A program made the translations under genes and the position numbers. Source: Paenibacillus_AB hodogayensis (GTDB lineage: Bacteria; Bacillota; Bacilli; Paenibacillales; NBRC-103111). From it: a DNA stretch of 64,000 nt. The notes below the pieces were generated by a model, which saw nothing but the letters and a program-made list of their open reading frames with translations, searched no databases and had not been told where the DNA came from. Shown here in pieces: positions 24,543-33,012 of this stretch. Where the stretch lies: positions 558,001 to 622,000 of the forward strand of contig NZ_BAAAYO010000006.1 of NCBI RefSeq assembly GCF_039536325.1. Direction: 5' to 3'. Within the stretch, counting starts at the first letter, position 1. Every line of letters begins with the position of its first letter.

Positions 24543-25688
24543 ATGGCTAAAGCATGGGCCCTTTACTTGAAAAAACCGCAAACCACGGTAGCCGTGGTCG
24601 TCGCCCTGATGGCACAAATCATCTTTTGCCTGTTCTGGATGACCGCGTACGACGGCGTGCTCGACCGGACCGATCGGCTCAAAGTCGCCATCGTCAACGA
24701 GGACGGAGAGTCCGGTCGTCAGATCGGACAGCATCTGCAGGATACGCTTCCGTTTGAGACGGCCCTGCTCACGGCCGAGGAAGCACGCCGGCAGTTGGAG
24801 AAGCGCGACGCCTATTTGATCATTACGATTCCTGAACATTTCAGCGCTGCCTTGAAAGATCCTTCCGCAAAAGCCGTCGTCCGTTACACTCTGAATGAGG
24901 CGAACGCCCAGATGCCCAAAGGCGTGGCGCAGAGCGTCGCGGCAAAAGTTACCGGAGAGCTTAATGCCCAAGCTTCCCTGCAGGGCACGCAAAGCGTGCT
25001 CCAACAATTGAATATGCCTGCCGGGCAAGCGTCGCAAACCGCGCAAAGCGTTCTGACCCGAGCAGAGGCGGACGTTACCTCCCTTCATCCGGTCAACGGT
25101 TTGAACAATCAGATGGTTCCGATGATGCTGGTGCTCGGCTCCTTCGTGGGCGCCATGCTGATGGGCATGAACGTACATCAGGTTTCCTTATCGATCGGTT
25201 CGGCTTTGACGAGACGTCAGCATTTTTTGTTCCGTCTGCTGTTCATTGGAGTCGCCTCCTTCGTGATTTCGATAATCGGTTCTACCGTTATCGCCGCCTT
25301 CGGCGGACAAATGGAACAGGGCTTCGTATCGTTTTGGCTGTTTCACTGGCTGACCATTCTTACCTTTATGCTGCTCGCCCAGACGGTGCTAATGGTGTTC
25401 GGCATGGCCGGCATGCTCATTAATATGGCGCTCCTGTCGCTGCAATTGGTCACTTCGGGAACGATCGTGCCGAGTCAAATGCTGAGCGGCACCTACCGGG
25501 CGCTGGCCCATATCATGCCGGCGACGTACTCGGTCGAAGGCATTATGAACATCCAGTTCGGAGGAACCGACACGCTGCACGATGTAGGTCTCCTGCTCGC
25601 TTTTTCGGGAGCCAGCGTCTTGATTGGCTTGGCCGCAACTCTATGGAAAGGCCACAAAAACATCCGGATGCAAACAACCATCGGATAA
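24543..25688 (+). CDS. ABC-2/DUF3533-type membrane exporter
   Basis: A 381-residue membrane protein of the YhgE/Pip-like ABC-2 permease group. One membrane helix at about 15-37 is followed by an extracytoplasmic domain (about 40-190, with LKVAIVNEDG and AYLIITIPEHFS typical of the group) and about five further helices at about 195-375. ABC-2 proteins with this architecture export drugs, lipids or peptides, but no ATPase gene is adjacent, so DUF3533-like proteins acting without an ATPase are an alternative. GAGGAGTGGAG precedes the ATG. It is divergent from, and presumably repressed by, the PadR regulator. Confidence 0.8.
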   Translation: MAKAWALYLKKPQTTVAVVVALMAQIIFCLFWMTAYDGVLDRTDRLKVAIVNEDGESGRQIGQHLQDTLPFETALLTAEEARRQLEKRDAYLIITIPEHFSAALKDPSAKAVVRYTLNEANAQMPKGVAQSVAAKVTGELNAQASLQGTQSVLQQLNMPAGQASQTAQSVLTRAEADVTSLHPVNGLNNQMVPMMLVLGSFVGAMLMGMNVHQVSLSIGSALTRRQHFLFRLLFIGVASFVISIIGSTVIAAFGGQMEQGFVSFWLFHWLTILTFMLLAQTVLMVFGMAGMLINMALLSLQLVTSGTIVPSQMLSGTYRALAHIMPATYSVEGIMNIQFGGTDTLHDVGLLLAFSGASVLIGLAATLWKGHKNIRMQTTIG

Positions 25689-25721
25689 TACTCGGGCACG
25701 TTTCATAACAAACGCGAACTA

Positions 25722-25758
25722 CAAAAAACCCTCTCCGAACCAGCAGGAGAGGGTTTTA
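25722..25758. terminator. Bidirectional terminator between the exporter and ytfJ
   Basis: CCCTCTCC pairs with GGAGAGGG, with AAAAAA before and TTTT after, between two convergent genes. Confidence 0.85.
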
Positions 25759-25791
25759 AGCATTCGTTCAATGCGTAATGCGTTTCATGCT

Positions 25792-26307
25792 TCAGTCGAT
25801 TACATTCCCATTAGAGGAGCTGACGAACGTATCGTTGGCAGTCGTGCCTGCATACGCACCGTTTGCCGTATTCGTCATTTTACCGGATCTCAGCATGCTT
25901 TGGATTTTATCAACCACTTGCGGAGCCTGCTCAATCAGACGTTCGTACAGATGCGTCTGGTTGTCGAGCGGAACGACCTTGACGCCTTGCTTGCCTACGA
26001 CGAGGAAAGCGATCGGCGTAATCGAAACGCCGCCGCCGCTGCCTCCTCCGAACGGCAAAGCCACTTGAGCATTGTGCGCGTCGCCGCGGTTTTGCCCATC
26101 GCCGCGTCCCGTATCGGAGTCGTTGTTGGTTTCCATGGCGAATTCGCTGCCGCCGGCGGCAAAGCCGAAGCCAACTTTAGAGATCGGCATAATGACGCTG
26201 CCGTCAGGCGTTTCCACCGGGTCGCCGACGATCGTATTGACGTCGACCATTTCCTTAATGTTTTCCATGGCTGTTTTCATCAGCCCTTGTATCGGATGCT
26301 CGCCCAT
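25792..26307 (-). CDS. ytfJ: GerW-family sporulation protein YtfJ
   Basis: YtfJ (GerW) is a forespore protein needed for efficient L-alanine germination in Bacillus. The 171-residue sequence has the family core MGEHPIQGLMKTAMENIKEM, DVNTIVGDPVET, GSVIMPISKVGFGFAAGG. A Gly-rich low-complexity stretch follows (FGGGSGGGVSITPIAFLVV), then a hydrophilic tail. The start is ATG at 26307 with GAGGAGGAAATC upstream. In B. subtilis ytfI lies just upstream of ytfJ; here a small membrane-protein gene stands between them. Confidence 0.92.
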   Translation of the reverse strand: MGEHPIQGLMKTAMENIKEMVDVNTIVGDPVETPDGSVIMPISKVGFGFAAGGSEFAMETNNDSDTGRGDGQNRGDAHNAQVALPFGGGSGGGVSITPIAFLVVGKQGVKVVPLDNQTHLYERLIEQAPQVVDKIQSMLRSGKMTNTANGAYAGTTANDTFVSSSNGNVID

Positions 26308-26399
26308 ATGATTTCCTCCTCGGATGGATAGCTGTTTGAGGTACAATAGCTTCTCATACAGCTATAGCATTGCCCGGAGGTACAATCGTTATGTATGGC

Positions 26400-26687
26400 T
26401 TAAGAATTCGAAGCGATTCCGGCCAAGAGGCTTCCGAAAATAAAGACCACGAACACAACATACAAAACGATGCCGATGGCGATCCACAACAAAGCAGCTT
26501 TGGCGTAATTCGATTTATTGGGATTGGTCGAGCTGCCGCCAAAAGCCCAGACGAATAACATGATAATATTGACAAGCGGAATTGCCATGATCAGCAACGT
26601 GATCATCCAGTCCTTAAACGAAAGCACCGGTGCTGTCTGTTGAGACGTATTGACAGCAGATTGGTTATAGTTTACTTGAGTTTCCAC
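26400..26687 (-). CDS. Small two-span membrane protein
   Basis: A 95-residue protein with a polar Asn/Gln/Ser-rich N-terminus (about 1-25) and two membrane helices (about 28-50, MITLLIMAIPLVNIIMLFVW, and about 65-88). A conserved-looking loop, AFGGSSTNPNKSNYAKA, joins them. This type of short protein is common in Paenibacillus, but I know no function. The start chosen is GTG at 26687 with GGGAG at 7 nt; an ATG six codons upstream has no good site. It has its own promoter and an inverted repeat in its leader. Confidence 0.7.
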   Translation of the reverse strand: METQVNYNQSAVNTSQQTAPVLSFKDWMITLLIMAIPLVNIIMLFVWAFGGSSTNPNKSNYAKAALLWIAIGIVLYVVFVVFIFGSLLAGIASNS

Positions 26688-26721
26688 GGAAACACTCCCA
26701 TACATTGGAATTTGACCTGGA

Positions 26722-26750
26722 CTTTAGTCCTATCGCGATTCGGACTAAGG
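26722..26750. repeat. GGACT/AGTCC inverted repeats in the leader of the small membrane protein gene
   Basis: CTTTAGTCC (26722-26730) and GGACTAAGG (26742-26750) form an 8-of-9 bp inverted repeat with 11-nt spacing. A third box GGACT starts at 26719, so three GGACT/AGTCC elements occur in 30 bp. They lie downstream of the predicted start point, as for an operator or leader hairpin. Confidence 0.45.
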
Positions 26751-26774
26751 TCGAGTCATGTCATGTATAGAAAG

Positions 26775-26803
26775 ATAATAGTCGATTTTTGGAAAATTAT
26801 CAA
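26775..26803 (-). promoter_or_regulatory. SigA-type promoter of the small membrane protein gene
   Basis: On the minus strand: TTGATA (26798-26803), 17 bp, TATTAT (26775-26780). Confidence 0.65.
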
Positions 26804-26831
26804 TTCTTTTTTTCGTTAATATAAAAATAAT

Positions 26832-27503
26832 TTATCGCAGCAGCAATTTGCTCCAAAACCGGAATCCGCCCTTCACCCGCAAGATTCGGAACACGAGCAG
26901 AAATCCGGCATAGCAAGCATAGCCCGCTTTGATTTTCATCAGGCATAAGGCTTCCGTGGAGAAATGCATCCGATTGAACATCGGATCGATGCTGAGCTCC
27001 GGCTTAGCCTCCAGCCGGATATGGCGAAACAAGAAGCCGAGCGCGGACGTTTTCAATCCCCACAGAACGCCCACCGTAATCGCCGTGTCTGCGGCATCCT
27101 CGAGCCCGACGCGCGTCGACCAGCGGATGTCAGTGCATACGACGCGGGCCTGGACGTTTCTCGCCCATTCCGCCAGCCTCAGCGTGTAAGCGAGCAGTTC
27201 CTTCGTCTTGTGGAAAAATTGCTCGACGGTTTCGCGGGTAATATTGACTTTCCGCTCTTCTCCGGCAGGCTCCCCACGGAGATTGGAGTTTTTTGTCTTG
27301 ACTTGCAGGCCGTCCGACGTCCAGTTCATCGTAGGAACCGCATACCGGTAACGCACCAGCCCGTACAACCCCTTCACCTCGACGGTCAAGCTGTCGTCCC
27401 CCTGCACCCGGGAAAACCGGACCTTCAACGACACGTCGCTTAGCACAAATAAGAGCATTCCCGTAAGGAGAATGCCCGCGACCATCCACGCCCACCATGC
27501 CAT
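26832..27503 (-). CDS. ytfI: DUF2953 protein YtfI
   Basis: A 223-residue protein with an N-terminal membrane helix (about 3-22, WWAWMVAGILLTGMLLFVL), a beta-rich region (LKVRFSRVQGDDSLTVEVKG, about 27-46), then the DUF2953 core (LAEWARNVQARVVCTDIRWS, and GLEDAADTAITVGVLWGLKT at about 130-150). A final hydrophobic segment completes it. Its function is unknown; it is kept with ytfJ in spore formers. The start is ATG at 27503 with CCGGAGGATC upstream. Confidence 0.85.
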   Translation of the reverse strand: MAWWAWMVAGILLTGMLLFVLSDVSLKVRFSRVQGDDSLTVEVKGLYGLVRYRYAVPTMNWTSDGLQVKTKNSNLRGEPAGEERKVNITRETVEQFFHKTKELLAYTLRLAEWARNVQARVVCTDIRWSTRVGLEDAADTAITVGVLWGLKTSALGFLFRHIRLEAKPELSIDPMFNRMHFSTEALCLMKIKAGYACYAGFLLVFRILRVKGGFRFWSKLLLR

Positions 27504-27595
27504 GCGTCTGATCCTCCGGTCATCCCTGAACTTAGGGCGGCATCCGCCGCCTGTCAAAGTTTAGTATGACCTGTAGTCTTTCCTCTATACACCGC

Positions 27596-28204
27596 TTACC
27601 CGTTGTCCGGAACGTCGTCGATCGTCAGCTGCTGTCCTTCCAGCTTCTCGAACAGCATCCTGGTTTCTTCCTCGAGATCGTCGGGATTTTGCAGCAGCGA
27701 CGCTTCGGGAAGCTCATGCAAACCGGCCAGACCGAAATAATCGAGAAACGGCTTGGTCGTGCCGTACAAAATCGGACGACCGATCGCCTCGGCGCGGCCG
27801 ACCTCCAGAATAAGGTTTTTGGCCGTAAGCGTCTGCAACGCCCGGTCCGCCTTCACGCCGCGAATTTGCTCGATCTCCACGCGCGTGATCGGCTGCTTGT
27901 ACGCGACGATAGCCAGCGTTTCCAGCGCCGCCTGGGACAGGCTAGAGCGGGTCGGGGACTGCGCCAGCTTCTCGAAGTAGGGCGCATGCTGCGGAAGCGT
28001 CGTCAACTGGAAAGCGCCGGCGATTTCCACAATCTGTACGCCCCGCTCGAGGCGCTGGAACTCCTCCGCCATTTGCTTGAGCAGCCCGCTGATTTCATGC
28101 GGCTGCAGATCGATGACGTCGGCGATCTGCTTTGCGTCGAGACCTTCGTCCCCCGCGGCGAACAGCAGCCCTTCAATCACCGATTGGATCTGACGGTAGT
28201 TCAA
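27596..28204 (-). CDS. scpB: Segregation and condensation protein B
   Basis: ScpB is a kite (winged-helix) subunit of the SMC-ScpAB condensin, which helps load and activate SMC for chromosome segregation. The 202 residues contain two winged-helix domains: SVIEGLLFAAGDEGLDAKQI at about 8-27 and SQAALETLAIVAYKQPITR at about 95-115, the latter a family signature, then IRGVKADRALQTL. The start is TTG at 28204, overlapping the scpA end by 32 bp, with GGGAGGGGGG upstream, so it is coupled to scpA. Confidence 0.95.
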   Translation of the reverse strand: MNYRQIQSVIEGLLFAAGDEGLDAKQIADVIDLQPHEISGLLKQMAEEFQRLERGVQIVEIAGAFQLTTLPQHAPYFEKLAQSPTRSSLSQAALETLAIVAYKQPITRVEIEQIRGVKADRALQTLTAKNLILEVGRAEAIGRPILYGTTKPFLDYFGLAGLHELPEASLLQNPDDLEEETRMLFEKLEGQQLTIDDVPDNG

Positions 28205-28955
28205 CCCGAATTCCCCCCTCCCTTTGCTGGATCACGATATCGTCGAACAGCCGCTGCTGGAAGCAAACGATTTGTTTCGTTTTCATCAATTCGAGCAAAG
28301 CCATGAATGTCACGACGACTTCCTCGCGGTTCATCTCATAATCGAACAGCTTGGAGAACAGCAGCTTGCCGCCGCGCTTATCGAGCAGCGTGAGCACCTC
28401 GCCCATCCGCTCCTTGACCGAAATTTCATCCCGGCGAATTTTGGCCACGGTATTGCGGGACTTGGCTTTGCGCAACGCCCTCTGAAAAGCGATGACCAGA
28501 TCGGCCACGTCAAGCCCTTCCACCGGATTGACCTCCACCTCGCGCACGAACGGCGTCAAATCTTCCGGCTCGCGGGTAAAGACGAGACTGCGGGCAAGTT
28601 CCTTGTCCCGCAGTTCCTCGGCAATCGCTTTATACTTACGGTATTCGAGCAGCTTCTGTACAAGCTCGGCGCGCGGATCGAAGCTGTCGTCCTCGAAAAA
28701 GAGGTCGTCCACCTCGACGGGGGGCGGCTTGGGCAGCAGAAGCTGGCTTTTGATCGCCAGCAGCGTCGCCGCCATGACGAGAAACTCGCTCGTCACTTCC
28801 AGCTCCAGCTCCTGCATCGCCCCCAACACGTCCATGTACTGCTCGGTAATGTCGCTGATCGGGATGTTGTATATGTCGATTTCCGCCTTATCGATCAGGT
28901 GAAGCAACAGATCAAGAGGACCTTCGAACGTTTCCAATTTGTAATGCGGCTTCAT
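28173..28955 (-). CDS. scpA: Segregation and condensation protein A
   Basis: ScpA is the kleisin that bridges SMC heads and binds ScpB. The 260-residue protein begins YKLETFEGPLDLLLHLIDKA, the kleisin N-terminal signature, followed by DIYNIPISDITEQYM. An acidic middle (about 105-175) leads to a C-terminal winged helix (about 200-245, VVVTFMALLELMKTKQIVC). AAAGGTGG precedes the ATG. It follows ribH by 47 bp, as in B. subtilis, where rib and scp genes are neighbours. Confidence 0.95.
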   Translation of the reverse strand: MKPHYKLETFEGPLDLLLHLIDKAEIDIYNIPISDITEQYMDVLGAMQELELEVTSEFLVMAATLLAIKSQLLLPKPPPVEVDDLFFEDDSFDPRAELVQKLLEYRKYKAIAEELRDKELARSLVFTREPEDLTPFVREVEVNPVEGLDVADLVIAFQRALRKAKSRNTVAKIRRDEISVKERMGEVLTLLDKRGGKLLFSKLFDYEMNREEVVVTFMALLELMKTKQIVCFQQRLFDDIVIQQREGGIRVELPSDPIGD

Positions 28956-29002
28956 TCCGGTCCACCTTTACGTTAGACGAATACATGCTTACCCGAAACG
29001 GC

Positions 29003-29470
29003 TTAGCGCGCCAGCTGCTTCGTCAGGTTGGCCATCTCGATGGCCGTAACGGCCGCCTCCCAGCCTTTGTTGCCGGCTTTCGTGCCGGCGCGTTCGATCG
29101 CCTGCTCGATCGAATCGGTGGTCAACACGCCGAACACGGTCGGCACGCCGGTTTTCAGACCGATCGCCGCCACGCCTTTGGCCGCCTCGTTGCACACGTA
29201 GTCAAAATGCGGGGTCGAGCCGCGGATAACCGCTCCAAGCGTCACGACGGCGTCGTACTTGCCGCTTTCCGCCAGCTTCTGGGCGATCAACGGGATTTCG
29301 AACGCTCCGGGAACCCAGGCGATGTCGATTTCTTCTTCTTTGGCGCCGTGCCGTTTGAAAGCGTCGAGCGCGCCGCCGAGCAGCTTGGATGTAATGAATT
29401 CGTTAAAACGGCCGACTACGATTCCGTAGCGGTATCCTTCGGATATGAGATTGCCTTCAAAGTTTGCCAT
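29003..29470 (-). CDS. ribH: 6,7-dimethyl-8-ribityllumazine synthase
   Basis: RibH condenses dihydroxybutanone phosphate with the ribitylaminopyrimidine, the penultimate step of riboflavin synthesis, and forms icosahedral capsids. The 155-residue protein has all the family blocks: GRFNEFITSKLLGGALD, WVPGAFEIPLIAQKL, LGAVIRGSTPHFDYV (substrate Arg/His), and VPTVFGVLTTDSIEQAIERA, ending NKGWEAAVTAIEM. Last gene of ribD-ribE-ribBA-ribH. AAGGAGCTTG precedes the ATG. Confidence 0.97.
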   Translation of the reverse strand: MANFEGNLISEGYRYGIVVGRFNEFITSKLLGGALDAFKRHGAKEEEIDIAWVPGAFEIPLIAQKLAESGKYDAVVTLGAVIRGSTPHFDYVCNEAAKGVAAIGLKTGVPTVFGVLTTDSIEQAIERAGTKAGNKGWEAAVTAIEMANLTKQLAR

Positions 29471-29522
29471 ATGGGTTCAAGCTCCTTATATTTAAGTAGT
29501 ATGATCGGAGGAGGCCTCTTCG

Positions 29523-30755
29523 TCAAATGCCCGTGCCGCCCTCGTGTTCGAAATTAAGCAAATGGCCGAGCTTCTCCTGCTTCGTGTGCAAATAAACGCG
29601 GTTGTCGTCGTTTGCTTCCATCTGGATCGGCACGCGTTCCACAATTTCCAGCCCGTATCCTTCGAGACCGCGGATTTTGCGCGGGTTGTTCGTGAGCAGG
29701 CGAATTTTGCTGATGCCCAGATCCTTCAAAATTTGCGCTCCGATGCCGTAATCGCGAAGGTCGGGAGCAAACCCTAATTTTATATTCGCGTCCACGGTGT
29801 CATATCCCTGCTCTTGAAGCACATAAGCCTTCAATTTATTGATCAGGCCGATGCCCCGGCCCTCTTGGCGCAAATAGACGAGCACGCCGTTGCCGACCTC
29901 GTTGATCTGCTCCAGCGCGGCAGCCAGCTGCGGACCGCAGTCGCAGCGGTGCGAATGGAACACGTCGCCGGTCAGGCATTCCGAATGCATGCGGACAAGC
30001 ACCGGCTGGTCCGGGTCGATCTTGCCTTTGACCAAGGCGACATGCTCCTGGTTATTCACCTCGTTGGAATAGGCGATCGCCGCGAACATCCCGAAATCGG
30101 TCGGCAGCTTGATCTCCACCTCGCGTTTGACGAGCTTCTCCTTCTCGTTGCGGTAATGGATCAGATCCTTGATCGTGACCATCTTCAGCTCGTGCTTCTC
30201 GGCGATCTCCGCCAAGTCCGTCACCCTCGCCATCGTGCCGTCTTCCTTGATCACCTCGCAGATGACCGCAGCCGGATAAGAGCCGCACATGCGAGCCAGA
30301 TCGACCGCCGCTTCGGTATGTCCGGTCCGGCGCAGCACGCCGCCCTTCTTGGCGATCAGCGGGAAGATATGCCCCGGCCGGCGGAAATCCTCCGGACGCG
30401 TCGCCGGATCGATCATCGCCTTGATGGTGGCGGCGCGCTCGTAGGCGGATATGCCGGTCGACGTGCCGCTATGATCGATGGATACGGTAAACGCCGTTCC
30501 ATGATAATCGGTATTCTTGGCCACCATAGGGGGCAGATCGAGCTGCTCCGCGCGTTCCTCGGTGATCGGGACGCAAACGAGTCCGCGGGCTTCCTTGATC
30601 ATAAAATTAATGACGTCGGGCGAAGCCTTGTCGGCCAACGCGACGAAATCCCCTTCATTCTCGCGGTCTTCGTCGTCCACAACGATAATGACTTTGCCGA
30701 GCATCAGATCGTATATCGCTTCTTCGATCGTGTCCATTTTCACAGGCTTCTGCAT
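29523..30755 (-). CDS. ribBA: Bifunctional DHBP synthase / GTP cyclohydrolase II
   Basis: The N-terminal half makes 3,4-dihydroxy-2-butanone 4-phosphate from ribulose 5-phosphate. The C-terminal half opens GTP as the first step of the riboflavin pathway. In 410 residues: the RibB domain (about 1-200) has VDDEDRENEGDFV and GRRTGHTEAA-type residues (GVLRRTGHTEAA). The RibA domain (about 205-400) has the zinc cysteines SECLTGDVFHSHRCDCG and YLRQEGRGIGL. The start is ATG at 30755 after GAGGTGAAGGCT. Rib operon gene under the FMN riboswitch. Confidence 0.97.
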   Translation of the reverse strand: MQKPVKMDTIEEAIYDLMLGKVIIVVDDEDRENEGDFVALADKASPDVINFMIKEARGLVCVPITEERAEQLDLPPMVAKNTDYHGTAFTVSIDHSGTSTGISAYERAATIKAMIDPATRPEDFRRPGHIFPLIAKKGGVLRRTGHTEAAVDLARMCGSYPAAVICEVIKEDGTMARVTDLAEIAEKHELKMVTIKDLIHYRNEKEKLVKREVEIKLPTDFGMFAAIAYSNEVNNQEHVALVKGKIDPDQPVLVRMHSECLTGDVFHSHRCDCGPQLAAALEQINEVGNGVLVYLRQEGRGIGLINKLKAYVLQEQGYDTVDANIKLGFAPDLRDYGIGAQILKDLGISKIRLLTNNPRKIRGLEGYGLEIVERVPIQMEANDDNRVYLHTKQEKLGHLLNFEHEGGTGI

Positions 30756-30823
30756 AGCCTTCACCTCGTTTTCGTTACACGCCTTGATCCGAATTTTATC
30801 CCGTTATTCCTTTTAATCGATCG

Positions 30824-31495
30824 TTACATAAAACCGTTCTCGGCCAAAAATTCCATCGTGACGCCTCCACGGCGCCCGCCCGCCCCTTCGCCGGCCCCTC
30901 GGCCTCGGAAGGAAAGCAGCCGATCGATATATTTGCCCAGCAGGTCGTATTCGACATTGACCGGTTCGCCCGGCTGCTTATGCTGGAGCACCGTCTGGGC
31001 CAGCGTATGCGGAATGATTGAGATCGTGAAGGAGCGTTCGTCGACCGAGACGACGGTAAGGCTGATGCCGTCCACCGTGATCGACCCGTGCGGGATGACA
31101 TACTTCATCGATTCTTCATTCGCGGTATCAATGCGGAACACGACGGCGTTCTCCTCCGAATGGCGGGACGCGATCGTGCCCGGTGCATCCACATGCCCCT
31201 GCACAATATGACCGCCGAAACGCCCGTTCGACGGCATGGCCCGTTCCAAGTTGACCGCGTTTCCCGGCTGCAAAAGGCGCAGCGTCGTTTTGCGGTACGT
31301 CTCGGGCATGACGTCCACGGTAAAGGAGCTTGCATCGAAGGCGATAACGGTCAAGCATACGCCGTTGACCGAGATGCTGTCGCCCAGCTTGACGTCACCC
31401 AGCACCAGAGAGGCCTCGACCGTCAGTACCATGGCTTGTCCCTGCTTGCCGATGCGTCGCATCCGCCCCATTTCCTCTACGATTCCGGTGAACAT
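30824..31495 (-). CDS. ribE: Riboflavin synthase alpha subunit
   Basis: RibE dismutates two lumazines into riboflavin. The 223-residue protein has two repeated lumazine-binding barrels: MFTGIVEEMG with LGDSISVNGVCLTV (about 35-50), and FGGHIVQGHVDAPGT with GSITVDGISLTVVSV (about 135-150). The tail after about 205 is rich in Gly and Arg (RGRGAGEGAGGRRGG), longer than typical, and ends EFLAENGFM. The start is ATG at 31495 after GGAAGGAGACAGG; it overlaps ribD by 19 bp. Confidence 0.95.
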   Translation of the reverse strand: MFTGIVEEMGRMRRIGKQGQAMVLTVEASLVLGDVKLGDSISVNGVCLTVIAFDASSFTVDVMPETYRKTTLRLLQPGNAVNLERAMPSNGRFGGHIVQGHVDAPGTIASRHSEENAVVFRIDTANEESMKYVIPHGSITVDGISLTVVSVDERSFTISIIPHTLAQTVLQHKQPGEPVNVEYDLLGKYIDRLLSFRGRGAGEGAGGRRGGVTMEFLAENGFM

Positions 31496-32607
31496 GCTTC
31501 CTGTCTCCTTCCCGGGCTCGGGTAGCCCGTAATGCAGCAATCGTCGCCGACCCGTTCGATATCGATGCGCTCGAGCGCAATCGCATCGGCCATCCGCTCG
31601 AAGCCGTCCAGGACGAAAGCTCCCGGAGCCCCGGCTCCGCCGACGATTTTCGGAGCGAGGAACAGCACGACCTTGTCGACCAGCCCGGCGGACAGCATGG
31701 CCCCGTTCAGCTTGCCTCCGCCTTCCAGCAAGATCGAACCGATCTCCCGTTCCGTCAAAATCGCCATCGCCTTGCGCAGATCGACCTGCGGGCCGTCTGA
31801 GCATTTGATAACCTCCACGCCGAGAGCGTTCAGCCGCAGCATCTGCTCGATCGACGCCTGATTCGTCGTCAGCACTATCGTTTTGGCCGACGTATCTTTG
31901 ACGAGACGGGACTCCAGCGGAATGCGCAGCTTCGAGTCTACGACGAGCCGTACCGGCTGGATGGCCTCCAGCTCCAGACGGGCGGTCAGCAGCGGATCAT
32001 CGGCAATCACCGTATCGACCCCAACCATGATCGCCTGGTGCCGATGCCGCAGCATGTGCACGCGGGCACGCGACGACTCGCCGCTGATCCATTTGCTGTC
32101 GCCGGTCTTGGCGGCGATTTTGCCGTCGAGCGTAGTCGCGGATTTCAGCGTCACGAACGGCAGTCCGGAGACGATGAATTTGTTGAACATTTCGTTCAGC
32201 GCGCGGGCTTCCCGCTCCAGCACCCCGACGTCGACGCGGATGCCGTGGCTGCGCAGGCGTTCTACGCCCGTCCCCGCAACTTGCGGATTCGGGTCGGTGC
32301 AGGCTACGACCACGCGCCCGACCTTCTCGGCGATCAGGCGGTCCGCGCACGGCGGCGTTCGTCCGAAGTGGCTGCACGGCTCCAGCGTGACGTAGGCCGT
32401 GGCTCCTTCCGCCTCCTTGCCCGCCATGAGCAAGGCGTGCACCTCCGCATGATGGCTGCCCCGCTGCAAATGCGCGCCAAGGCCGACAATGCGTCCTTCC
32501 TTGACGATGACGCAGCCGACGACCGGATTGATGCCCGTCTGGCCAATCGCCTTCTCGGCAAGCTGCAGCGCCAGCCTCATGTAGTATTCATCATTCAGCA
32601 TTTCCAA
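31477..32607 (-). CDS. ribD: Bifunctional deaminase/reductase RibD
   Basis: RibD deaminates and then reduces the pyrimidine intermediate of riboflavin synthesis. The 376-residue protein has a cytidine-deaminase-type N-terminal domain with zinc ligands HAEVHAL and PCSHFGRTPPC (about 50-90). A dihydrofolate-reductase-like domain follows (about 150-360, LKSATTLDGKIA, SILLEGGGKLNG). The start is TTG at 32607: AGGCGGTGA, almost the full anti-Shine-Dalgarno complement, lies 6 nt before it, whereas the nearby ATG (32601) is too far. First gene of the operon; the FMN riboswitch is about 400 bp upstream. Confidence 0.96.
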   Translation of the reverse strand: MEMLNDEYYMRLALQLAEKAIGQTGINPVVGCVIVKEGRIVGLGAHLQRGSHHAEVHALLMAGKEAEGATAYVTLEPCSHFGRTPPCADRLIAEKVGRVVVACTDPNPQVAGTGVERLRSHGIRVDVGVLEREARALNEMFNKFIVSGLPFVTLKSATTLDGKIAAKTGDSKWISGESSRARVHMLRHRHQAIMVGVDTVIADDPLLTARLELEAIQPVRLVVDSKLRIPLESRLVKDTSAKTIVLTTNQASIEQMLRLNALGVEVIKCSDGPQVDLRKAMAILTEREIGSILLEGGGKLNGAMLSAGLVDKVVLFLAPKIVGGAGAPGAFVLDGFERMADAIALERIDIERVGDDCCITGYPSPGRRQEACSPES

Positions 32608-32746
32608 TTGTTCTCACCGCCTATACCGGAAAACATGCGGGTCCGTTCGGCCCGTTTCCGCGACCCCTCATACGGCCGTCCGGGCGGGCGGCCCCGAGTC
32701 CCCGGACGAATGCGGCAATCGCGTAATCTACTTGAACAATACGAAA

Positions 32747-32774
32747 GCCCCTTTACCGGTTAAAGTAAAGGGGC
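32747..32774 (-). terminator. Hairpin in the ribD leader, proximal to ribD
   Basis: On the minus strand GCCCCTTTAC and GTAAAGGGGC form a perfect 10-bp stem with an 8-nt loop, then TTT. It lies about 140 bp before ribD. Confidence 0.55.
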
Positions 32775-32847
32775 GGGAATACAAGGACGCCGGCAACATC
32801 TGGTGCAGCCATGCAAGCATGGCCAAATAGACGTCGCCGTAAGGGCC

Positions 32848-32889
32848 AAAAAAAGCATCCCGGCTGCGCACGCGCGCTCACCCGGGAGC
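32848..32889 (-). terminator. Terminator in the ribD leader, downstream of the FMN aptamer
   Basis: A GC-rich hairpin with CCCGG/CCGGG arms is followed by seven T on the minus strand, about 125 bp after the aptamer. A second stem just upstream (CCGGCAG/CTGCCGG, 32892-32940 region) may be part of the antiterminator switch. Confidence 0.6.
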
Positions 32890-33012
32890 CCGGCAGTTCC
32901 GTTTTTGCGGTACGCAAAACCGTTCCATGCCTGCCGGTTCGCAGCCAGCGCCGCCGTTCATGTGAAAAAAAACACATGTCCGGCGCGAAAATGCCGCGCA
33001 CCGAAAGCCCCG

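Noticed and set aside
26338..26386. Direct repeat GAGGTACAAT (26338-26347 and 26377-26386)
   Set aside because: Two 10-bp copies 39 bp apart before ytfJ; could be a regulatory pair, but nothing else supports it.
26391..26558. Plus-strand frame with a fine GGAGGT Shine-Dalgarno and ATG at 26391
   Set aside because: It runs antisense through the small membrane-protein gene, the product is polar and unrecognised, and the opposite strand gives two clean membrane helices with a promoter. The Shine-Dalgarno match is likely chance.
29814..31211. A 465-codon plus-strand frame opposite ribBA and ribE
   Set aside because: Antisense to two certain genes; no domain, no ribosome binding site.
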